Assembly: GCF_002154575.1 (NCBI RefSeq)
Contig: NZ_MUBA01000222.1
Location: 1-33,936 of the forward strand
Reading direction: 5' to 3'
Source of the DNA: Streptomyces bobili
GTDB lineage: Bacteria; Actinomycetota; Actinomycetes; Streptomycetales; Streptomycetaceae
Length of the DNA: 33,936 nucleotides
Part shown: in pieces, positions 16,649 to 22,513 of the stretch
Position numbering within the stretch: position 1 is the first letter of the stretch
Layout of the letters: the number at the start of each line of letters is the position of its first letter
Position numbers and translations under genes: made by a program
The notes under the pieces: model-generated
Databases searched by the model: none
Seen by the model: only the letters and a program-made list of their open reading frames with translations
Told to the model about the DNA's origin: nothing

Positions 16649-17950
16649 TCAGGGCTTCGTGATGTCCTCGTGCTCCTCCTCCGGCTCCCGTCCCGGCGTT
16701 TTCAGATCGAACCGCGTGATCGCGAAGCGGAAGATCACGTAGTACACGAGGGCGAAGCACAGGCCGATCGGAATGATCGCCCACGGCTTCGTCGCCAGAT
16801 TCCAGTTGATGACGTAGTCGATGAGACCCGCCGAGAAGCTGAAACCGTCGTGCACCCCCAGCCCCCACGTCACCGCCATCGACACACCCGTCAGCACCGC
16901 GTGGATCGCGTACAGCACCGGCGCCACGAACAGGAACGAGTACTCGATCGGCTCGGTGATGCCCGTCACGAACGACGTCAGCGCCACCGACAGCATCAGC
17001 CCGCCGACCTCCTTGCGGCGGCCCGGCCGTGCGCAGTGCGTGATCGCCAGCGCCGCCGCGGGCAACGCGAACATCATGATCGGGAAGAACCCCGACGTGA
17101 ACTGACCCGCGTCCGGATCACCCGCCAGGAACATGTTGATGTCACCGTGCACGACCGTCCCGTCCGGCTTGGTGTACGAACCGAACTGGAACCAGATGGG
17201 CACGTTCAGGAACTGGTGCAGACCGATCACCAGCAGCGCCCGGTTCGCAATACCGAAGATGCCGGCACCCCACGCGTCCAGACCGTCCAGCCAGTCGCTG
17301 AAGTTCTCCAGCGCGTCACCGATCGGCGGCCAGACCCACAGGCACAACGCCGCGAACGCGATGGCCACGAACGCCATGATGATCGGCACCAGCCGACGGC
17401 CGTTGAAGAAGCCCAGCCAGTCCACCAGCTTCGTACGGTGGAAACGCTGCCAGAAATACGCGGCCAGCAGACCGATCACGATCCCGCCGAAGACACCCGG
17501 ATTCTGGTACGTGAACGCCACCACCGTGCCGTCCTCGGTGCCCTGGCAGCCGATGCCCGGCACCGCCTTCAACCCCTCGCCGCAGTCCTCCGGGAACTGC
17601 CGCAGCACGTTGTAGTAGACGAGGAAGCCCGCCACCGCGGCCAGCGCCGTCGAGCCGTCCGACTTCTTCGCCATACCGATGGCCACACCGACGCAGAACA
17701 GCAACGGCAGCCCCAGCTGACCGTCCAGCAGGGCGCCGCCCGCGCCCATCATCACCTTCGAGACGTCCGTCCACCCCAGCCCGTCGGCCCCGAACACGTC
17801 AGGCTGACCGAGCCTGTTGAGGATCCCCGCCGCAGGCAGCACGGCGATCGGCAGCTGAAGACTGCGCCCCATCTTCTGCAAACCCTGGAACAGACCGTTC
17901 CAACGGGCCCGCGCAGGCCCGACCGTGGTGTCAGCGCTCTCGGCACTCAT
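16649..17950 (-). CDS. nagE1: PTS N-acetylglucosamine-family EIIC component NagE1
   Basis: This encodes 433 residues from ATG 17948-17950 (MSAESADTTVGPARARW); the frame is open to 18046, but that stretch covers the operator and lacks similarity. It is clearly paralogous to NagE2: it shares NGLFQGLQKMGRSLQLPIAVLPAAGIL, NRALLVIGLHQFLNVP, SFVTGITEPIEYSFLFVAP and GLGVHDGFSFSAGLIDY. It differs by an insertion around EDCGEGLKAVPGIGCQGTED, with two extra cysteines in an outside-facing loop. It is an EIIC only, relying on NagF for phosphate. One dre site lies 20 nt upstream. In S. coelicolor deletion of nagE2 alone abolishes most GlcNAc uptake, so NagE1 may have a different substrate or condition. 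Its own terminator suggests separate transcription from nagE2. Confidence 0.92.
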   Translation of the reverse strand: MSAESADTTVGPARARWNGLFQGLQKMGRSLQLPIAVLPAAGILNRLGQPDVFGADGLGWTDVSKVMMGAGGALLDGQLGLPLLFCVGVAIGMAKKSDGSTALAAVAGFLVYYNVLRQFPEDCGEGLKAVPGIGCQGTEDGTVVAFTYQNPGVFGGIVIGLLAAYFWQRFHRTKLVDWLGFFNGRRLVPIIMAFVAIAFAALCLWVWPPIGDALENFSDWLDGLDAWGAGIFGIANRALLVIGLHQFLNVPIWFQFGSYTKPDGTVVHGDINMFLAGDPDAGQFTSGFFPIMMFALPAAALAITHCARPGRRKEVGGLMLSVALTSFVTGITEPIEYSFLFVAPVLYAIHAVLTGVSMAVTWGLGVHDGFSFSAGLIDYVINWNLATKPWAIIPIGLCFALVYYVIFRFAITRFDLKTPGREPEEEHEDITKP

Positions 17951-17970
17951 GGTTTGGCGACCGCCTGTCA

Positions 17971-17986
17971 GGTGGTGTAGACCAGC
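17971..17986. promoter_or_regulatory. dre operator between nagE1 and nagF
   Basis: GGTGGTGTAGACCAGC is a dre-like near-palindrome 20 nt upstream of nagE1 and 150 nt upstream of nagF. The two genes are divergent, so a single DasR site could affect both. No second dre was seen closer to nagF. Confidence 0.8.
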
Positions 17987-18136
17987 TACGGACGATTTCG
18001 GTGCTGTGACGTCATCCTTCGATACATCCGGCACGATCGCTCGCAAAGATGGGCCAACTGTGGGTTACTACGACAAAGCGGTCGCCGTCGACAGCAGCCC
18101 ACCACGTCGGAACTCAGGGACCTCAGGGAGAAGGAC

Positions 18137-18370
18137 ATGGCCACCAAGGCTGAGAAGATCGTCGCCGGGCTCGGCGGCATCGACAACATCGAAGAAGTCG
18201 AAGGCTGCATCACCCGCCTTCGCACCGAGGTCATCGACGCCGGCAAGGTCGACGAGGCCGCCCTGAAGGCCGCCGGCGCCCACGGCGTCGTCAAGATGGG
18301 CACCGCTATCCAGGTCGTCATCGGCACCGACGCCGACCCCATCGCCGGGGAGATCGAAGACATGATGTGA
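18137..18370 (+). CDS. nagF: PTS glucose/GlcNAc EIIB component NagF
   Basis: This encodes 77 residues and is a stand-alone EIIB domain. The phosphorylated cysteine is C24 in EVEGCITRLRTEV, followed by the family's AGAHGVVKMGTAIQVVIGTDADPI. It receives phosphate from EIIA (crr) and passes it to the sugar carried by NagE1/NagE2; general PTS proteins are not in this window. AGGGAGAAGG lies just before the ATG. It is divergent from nagE1, with a dre site in the shared 186-nt region, and is followed by a hairpin before rph. Confidence 0.94.
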   Translation: MATKAEKIVAGLGGIDNIEEVEGCITRLRTEVIDAGKVDEAALKAAGAHGVVKMGTAIQVVIGTDADPIAGEIEDMM

Positions 18371-18390
18371 GCCCCACCGCTCACTCGAAA

Positions 18391-18419
18391 GGGCCCCACC
18401 GCACCCGCGGCAGGGGCCC
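18391..18419 (+). terminator. Probable terminator after nagF
   Basis: GGGCCCC (18391-18397) pairs with GGGGCCC (18413-18419) across a 15-nt loop, about 20 nt after the nagF stop and before the rph -10 element. Confidence 0.55.
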
Positions 18420-18435
18420 CTTCCGCGCCTGCCGC

Positions 18436-18441
18436 TAGGCT
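18436..18441 (+). promoter_or_regulatory. -10 element of rph; likely leaderless mRNA
   Basis: TAGGCT ends exactly 7 nt before the ATG at 18449, with CGACACC between and no Shine-Dalgarno site. This is a common layout for leaderless Streptomyces genes. Confidence 0.6.
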
Positions 18442-18448
18442 CGACACC

Positions 18449-19186
<738 letters not shown>

Positions 19187-19320
19187 AGAGAACGCCAAAC
19201 AGGGCCGGACGCGCGGGCAACCTCGCCGTCCGCCCCGGCGTCTTGCGCAGTACCACGGCCCGCGCACGGCCGCACACAACGGGGGCCTCCCGGGGCCTGC
19301 ACTAGGGGAGGAACACCGTC

Positions 19321-19731
19321 ATGTCCAAGGTCGCGAGCCGTCACCGAGGCCGCCGTATCACCATCGCCGCCGCCACGGCGGCCGTCGCACTCACCGTGGG
19401 ACTCACCACCACCGGCTGCGACGCCGTGAACAAGGCACTCGACTGCGTCCAGACCGCCGACGCCATCGCCGACAGCGTCACCGACCTCCAGCAGGCCGTC
19501 GAGAACGCCGCCAACGACCCGACGCAGACCCAGGAATCCCTCACCTCCATCGAGAAGAACCTCGACAAAATAGGTGAGAAGACGGACAACACCGACGTCA
19601 ACAAGGCGGTCGACGACCTCCGCGAAGCCGTCACCAACGTCCGCACCGCCGTCGACAACGGCGACAACACCCCCGACCTCAGCCCCGTCACCGACGCCGC
19701 CGGCGAACTGACCAAGGTCTGCACCCCCTAG
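19321..19731 (+). CDS. Small secreted lipoprotein-like protein, function unknown
   Basis: This encodes 136 residues from ATG 19321, with AGGGGAGG 9 nt upstream, a strong ribosome-binding site. The N-terminus is basic (MSKVASRHRGRRI), followed by a hydrophobic segment (TIAAATAAVALTVGL) and TTTGCDAV. That resembles a lipobox with the Cys near residue 38, though Thr at -3 is not ideal. The mature part is helical and rich in Asp, Asn, Thr and Ala, with heptad-like spacing (VTDLQQAVENAANDPTQ, SIEKNLDKIGEKTDNTDVNKAVDDLREAV). It has a second Cys in LDCVQT and another near the end (KVCTP). It lies between rph and rdgB, which are adjacent in other genera. Function not recognised. Confidence 0.8.
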   Translation: MSKVASRHRGRRITIAAATAAVALTVGLTTTGCDAVNKALDCVQTADAIADSVTDLQQAVENAANDPTQTQESLTSIEKNLDKIGEKTDNTDVNKAVDDLREAVTNVRTAVDNGDNTPDLSPVTDAAGELTKVCTP

Positions 19732-19784
19732 CACCCCGCAGAACCGCGCGCGGGAGTCGGGGCACGACTCGGGATACTGGGCCC

Positions 19785-20387
19785 ATGACCCGCCTGATCC
19801 TCGCCACCCGCAACGCCGGAAAGATCACCGAACTCAGGTCGATCCTCGCCGACGCAGGCCTGCCCCACGACCTCGTCGGCGCGGACGCCTACCCCGACAT
19901 CCCCGACGTCAAAGAAACCGGCGTCACCTTCGCCGAGAACGCCCTCCTCAAAGCCCACGCCCTGGCCCAGGCCACCGGCCACCCCGCCATCGCCGACGAC
20001 TCCGGCCTCTGCGTCGACGTCCTGAACGGCGCCCCCGGCATCTTCTCGGCCCGCTGGTCAGGACGCCACGGCGACGACAAGGCCAACCTGGAACTACTCC
20101 TGGCCCAGCTCGCCGACATCGCCGACGAACACCGGGGCGCCCACTTCGCCTGCGCGGCAGCGCTCGCCCTGCCGGACGGCACGGAGCGGGTCGTAGAGGG
20201 TCAGCTGAGAGGCACCCTCCGCCACGCCCCGACCGGCACGAACGGCTTCGGCTACGACCCGATCCTCCAGCCGGAAGGCGGGACCCGCACCTGCGCGGAA
20301 CTGACGGCGGCGGAGAAGAACGCGATCAGCCACCGGGGGAAGGCGTTCCGGGGACTGGTGCCGGTGATTCGGGAGCTGTTGGGCTGA
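19785..20387 (+). CDS. rdgB: XTP/dITP diphosphatase (RdgB/HAM1 family)
   Basis: This encodes 200 residues. It hydrolyses non-canonical purine triphosphates (dITP, XTP) to monophosphates, keeping them out of DNA and RNA. All family signatures are present: LILATRNAGKITELRSIL at the N-terminus, ADDSGLCVDVLNGAPGIFSARW, TGTNGFGYDPILQP, and AELTAAEKNAISHRGKA. No Shine-Dalgarno site precedes the ATG. GATACT ends 6 nt upstream, a weak -10 candidate, so this may be another leaderless gene. A strong hairpin after the stop separates it from tRNA-Leu on the other strand. Confidence 0.95.
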   Translation: MTRLILATRNAGKITELRSILADAGLPHDLVGADAYPDIPDVKETGVTFAENALLKAHALAQATGHPAIADDSGLCVDVLNGAPGIFSARWSGRHGDDKANLELLLAQLADIADEHRGAHFACAAALALPDGTERVVEGQLRGTLRHAPTGTNGFGYDPILQPEGGTRTCAELTAAEKNAISHRGKAFRGLVPVIRELLG

Positions 20388-20395
20388 GACGCGGG

Positions 20396-20425
20396 AGAGG
20401 GGCCGCCCGGACGGGCGGCCCCTCT
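20396..20425. terminator. Bidirectional terminator between rdgB and tRNA-Leu
   Basis: AGAGGGGCCGCCC (20396-20408) pairs perfectly with GGGCGGCCCCTCT (20413-20425) around a 4-nt loop. It starts 9 nt after the rdgB stop and 7 nt beyond the tRNA 3' end. Confidence 0.88.
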
Positions 20426-20431
20426 GTCGTG

Positions 20432-20516
20432 TGCGGCCGGTGGGACTCGAACCCACACGGGTGTTAACCCACTGGGACCTAAACCCAGCATGACTGCCAA
20501 ATTCCATCACGGCCGC
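20432..20516 (-). tRNA. tRNA-Leu, anticodon UAG
   Basis: This is an 85-nt class II tRNA. The acceptor stem GCGGCCG pairs with CGGCCGC, followed by discriminator A; the 3' CCA is not encoded. The D-arm region is GATGGAATTTGGCAGTC. The anticodon stem CTGGG/CCCAG encloses loop TTTAGGT, giving anticodon TAG, which reads CUA and other CUN codons. A long variable arm (TGGGTTAACACCC) is typical of Leu. The T-arm is GTGGG-TTCGAGT-CCCAC. Confidence 0.95.
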
Positions 20517-20650
20517 TCAAAAACGGTCATCAACCTCGACCGGCGGCACTCAGTGTACGGGGGTGCCGGGTCACCCGGCGAGTGCGTCTCTGCCGTCCTC
20601 GTGGCGCCACGTCTCCGTCGGGGAGTGGTAGTTGGAGCACATGTGCAACG

Positions 20651-20678
20651 GCCCGCGGCGACCGAGGTCGACGCGGGC
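20651..20678 (-). terminator. Terminator hairpin after bcp
   Basis: GCCCGCG (20651-20657) pairs with CGCGGGC (20672-20678), and inside it CGAC pairs with GTCG after one mismatch, leaving a 4-nt loop. It lies about 22 nt beyond the bcp stop. Nothing else was seen in 20517-20700. Confidence 0.65.
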
Positions 20679-20700
20679 CTGGCGGGGAAGGGAGGGGGTC

Positions 20701-21168
20701 TCAGATGCCCAGGTCCTTGATGATCTTGGCTACGTGGCCGGTGGCTCGGACGTTGTAGAGGGCGTGTTCGACCTTGCCCTGCTCGTCGACGATGATCGTG
20801 GAGCGGATGACGCCCATGTAGGTCTTGCCGTAGTTCTTCTTCTCGCCGTAGGCGGCGTAGGCCTCGGTGACCGTCTTCTCGGGGTCGGCGAGGAGGGTGA
20901 CCTTGAGGGATTCCTTCTCGCGGAACTTGCCGAGCTTCTCGGGGGTGTCGGGGGAGATGCCGATGACGTCGTACCCGGCGCCGGCGAGGAGGTCGAGGTT
21001 GTCGGTGAAGTCGCAGGCCTGCTTCGTGCAGCCGGGGGTCAGGGCGGCCGGGTAGAAGTAGACGATGACCTTGCGGCCCTTGTGGTCCGACAGGGACACC
21101 TCGTGGCCGTCGGCGTCGGGGAGGGTGAAGGCGGGGGCCACGTCGCCGGGCTGGAGTCGCTCGCTCAT
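20701..21168 (-). CDS. bcp: Thioredoxin-dependent peroxiredoxin (BCP/PrxQ type)
   Basis: This encodes 155 residues. It reduces hydrogen peroxide and organic peroxides in the cytoplasm, with thioredoxin as electron donor. The peroxidatic cysteine is C47 in FYPAALTPGCTKQACDF, and the resolving cysteine five residues on is C52, the atypical 2-Cys PrxQ arrangement. Conserved DVIGISPDTPEKLGKF and ADPEKTVTEAYAAYGEK follow, then YGKTYMGVIRSTIIVDEQGKV. It is divergent from the DUF3618 gene, with about 100 nt between starts, and is monocistronic. Confidence 0.95.
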   Translation of the reverse strand: MSERLQPGDVAPAFTLPDADGHEVSLSDHKGRKVIVYFYPAALTPGCTKQACDFTDNLDLLAGAGYDVIGISPDTPEKLGKFREKESLKVTLLADPEKTVTEAYAAYGEKKNYGKTYMGVIRSTIIVDEQGKVEHALYNVRATGHVAKIIKDLGI

Positions 21169-21269
21169 CGGTCCAGCGTAACGGGGGGTCCTGACGGTGC
21201 GGGCGGGTGGGGAACTGACAGACTGTCCAGAACATGTAGGAAACGTCGGCTCACTTCGGAGGCCCCACC

Positions 21270-21599
21270 GTGGCGGACACGTCGGACACCAGAACCCCGG
21301 CGCAGATCGAGGCGGACATCAGGCGCCGCCGAGAGACGCTGGCTGAGACGCTGGACGAGATCGGGGTGCGGGTGCATCCCAAGACGATCGTCGGCGATGC
21401 CAAGGCGAAGGTCGCGGCCAATGTCGATCACACGATCGGGAGGGCCTATGTGCAGGTCAACCGGGTCGTGAGCGATGTGAGGGCGCAGTTCGTGGACGAG
21501 GAGGGCGCGCCTCGTCTGGAGCGGGTGGTGCCGGTGGCCCTGGTGGTGGTCGGGGTCGTGGGGCTGCTGGCGTTCAGTACGCGGCGACGCAAGGGCTGA
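21270..21599 (+). CDS. DUF3618 membrane-tail protein
   Basis: This encodes 109 residues from GTG 21270, with CGGAGG 7 nt upstream. Residues 8-30 carry the DUF3618 signature RTPAQIEADIRRRRETLAETLDEI. A helical, charged middle follows (VGDAKAKVAANVDHTIGRAYVQ), then one C-terminal membrane helix (VVPVALVVVGVVGLLAF) and a basic end (STRRRKG). It is therefore probably anchored with its N-terminal domain in the cytoplasm. DUF3618 proteins are widespread in actinobacteria and of unknown function. It is followed 44 nt later by the GroES-like gene, which seems to have its own promoter. Confidence 0.88.
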   Translation: MADTSDTRTPAQIEADIRRRRETLAETLDEIGVRVHPKTIVGDAKAKVAANVDHTIGRAYVQVNRVVSDVRAQFVDEEGAPRLERVVPVALVVVGVVGLLAFSTRRRKG

Positions 21600-21630
21600 C
21601 CCGGAGGCGTTCCGGCCGGGCGGAGGCAGG

Positions 21631-21636
21631 TAGGTT
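21631..21636 (+). promoter_or_regulatory. -10 element of the GroES-like gene; likely leaderless
   Basis: TAGGTT ends 7 nt before the GTG at 21644, the same geometry as for rph at 18436. The spacer CGTCGGT carries no ribosome-binding site. Confidence 0.5.
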
Positions 21637-21643
21637 CGTCGGT

Positions 21644-22000
21644 GTGAGCGGTATGAGAAGCGAGCACAGTGGTGACGACGACAAGCTGCCCATCCGGATG
21701 CTGCACGACCGGGTCCTGGTGCGTCAGGACGCGAGTGAGGGTGAGCGGCGTTCCGGTGGCGGGATCCTGATCCCGGCGACGGCGGCCGTGGGCCGTCGGC
21801 TGGCGTGGGCGGACGTCGTTGCGGTGGGTCAGAACGTGCGGACCGTGGAGCCGGGCGACCGGGTGCTGTACGACCCGGAGGACCGGGCCGAGGTGGAGGT
21901 GCGGGGGACCGCGTATGTGCTGATGCGTGAGCGTGATCTGCACGCGGTGGCCGCGGACCGGTTCGAGGGGTCCGAGGACTCGACGGGGCTGTACCTCTGA
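21644..22000 (+). CDS. GroES-family co-chaperonin-like protein, stand-alone
   Basis: This encodes 118 residues from GTG 21644. The Cpn10 fold is recognisable: LPIRMLHDRVLVRQDASEGERRSGGGILIPATA (the mobile-loop region), then WADVVAVGQNVRTVEPGDRVLYDPEDRAEVEVRGTAYVLMRERDLHAVAADR. Compared with the usual GroES of about 100 residues it has an N-terminal extension (SGMRSEHSGDDD) and a polar C-terminal tail (FEGSEDSTGLYL). No groEL lies nearby. It is probably a paralogue rather than the main co-chaperonin, whose gene in Streptomyces adjoins groEL1. An intrinsic terminator follows. Confidence 0.88.
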   Translation: MSGMRSEHSGDDDKLPIRMLHDRVLVRQDASEGERRSGGGILIPATAAVGRRLAWADVVAVGQNVRTVEPGDRVLYDPEDRAEVEVRGTAYVLMRERDLHAVAADRFEGSEDSTGLYL

Positions 22001-22033
22001 TTCGCCTCTGATGCGCCTTTGATTCGTAGGCTG

Positions 22034-22067
22034 AAAAGGGCTGGTGACCATGGTCACCAGCCCTTTT
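22034..22067 (+). terminator. Intrinsic terminator with T-rich tail
   Basis: A 34-nt perfect palindrome (arm AAAAGGGCTGGTGACCA, 22034-22050, with 22051-22067) is followed by a T-rich run (TTTCTCTTCTTTTTG). It is the most classical Rho-independent terminator in the window and separates the GroES-like gene from the riboswitch transcript. Confidence 0.92.
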
Positions 22068-22081
22068 TCTCTTCTTTTTGC

Positions 22082-22087
22082 TAGCTT
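22082..22087 (+). promoter_or_regulatory. -10 element of the guanidine riboswitch-sugE transcript
   Basis: TAGCTT lies directly after the preceding terminator. A start about 7 nt downstream (near 22095) would begin the RNA exactly at the first pairing element of the riboswitch (22096). No obvious -35 is seen. Confidence 0.5.
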
Positions 22088-22095
22088 GGAGGGAG

Positions 22096-22145
22096 CCCGA
22101 CGAGACGCGCCGTACCGGGATGTACGTAGGCAAAGACGACGCACC
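22096..22145 (+). promoter_or_regulatory. Guanidine-III riboswitch (ykkC-III)
   Basis: The helix CCCG (22096-22099) / CGGG (22116-22119) encloses the 16-nt loop ACGAGACGCGCCGTAC, which differs by two bases from the loop I recall for the Thermobifida fusca ykkC-III RNA. The second half, GGCAAAGACGACGC (22129-22142), corresponds to the downstream pseudoknot strand. GCGCCGT (22107-22113) can pair with ACGACGC (22136-22142) except for one C-A mismatch. The sugE Shine-Dalgarno site (GGAGG, 22169-22173) is 24 nt further on, consistent with translational control by guanidinium. The identification is from memory of the consensus, not a covariance search. Confidence 0.82.
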
Positions 22146-22180
22146 GTTCTGTTGAGCGTTCGTGTCTCGGAGGTGCTGTC

Positions 22181-22501
22181 ATGGCCTGGGTTCTGTTGAT
22201 CGTCGCCGGTCTGCTCGAGGTGGGCTGGTCGATCGGGATGAAGTACACCGACGGGTTCACGCGTCTGGTGCCCAGCCTTTTCACCGGTGCGGGGATCGTC
22301 GCGAGCATGCTGTTGCTGTCGTATGCGGCGCGTTCGCTGCCGATCGGGACGGCGTACGGCGTGTGGGTGGGGATCGGTGCCGCGGGGGCGGCGGTGTTCG
22401 GCATGGTGGTGCTGGGGGAGCCGGCGACCGCCGCCCGGATCTTCTTCGTGTGTCTGCTGCTGGTCGCCGTGGTGGGGCTGAAGGCGACCTCGGGGCATTA
22501 G
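22181..22501 (+). CDS. sugE: Guanidinium exporter, SMR family (SugE/Gdx)
   Basis: This encodes 106 residues with four membrane helices. Small multidrug resistance proteins of the SugE/Gdx subclass export guanidinium in exchange for protons. The key glutamate is E13 in AGLLEVGWSIGMKYTDGFTRL; the GW-S and M-K-Y-T/S pattern around it marks the Gdx subclass rather than EmrE. Helix 2 has SLFTGAGIVASMLLLSYAARSLPIGTAYGVWVGIGAAGA. The last helix is IFFVCLLLVAVVGL. GGAGG lies 7 nt before the ATG. The guanidine-III riboswitch in its leader independently supports the substrate. It converges on the penicillin-binding protein gene with only 12 nt between stop codons and no hairpin. Confidence 0.93.
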   Translation: MAWVLLIVAGLLEVGWSIGMKYTDGFTRLVPSLFTGAGIVASMLLLSYAARSLPIGTAYGVWVGIGAAGAAVFGMVVLGEPATAARIFFVCLLLVAVVGLKATSGH

Positions 22502-22513
22502 AGGTCGGAACCG

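Noticed and set aside
20517..20700. Possible integration site or mobile element beside tRNA-Leu
   Set aside because: No integrase, no duplicated tRNA 3' end and no composition change are visible on either side.
22088..22180. Guanidine-I (ykkC) or guanidine-II (mini-ykkC) riboswitch
   Set aside because: There are no paired ACGR-loop hairpins and no guanidine-I core; the loop and pseudoknot strand match type III.
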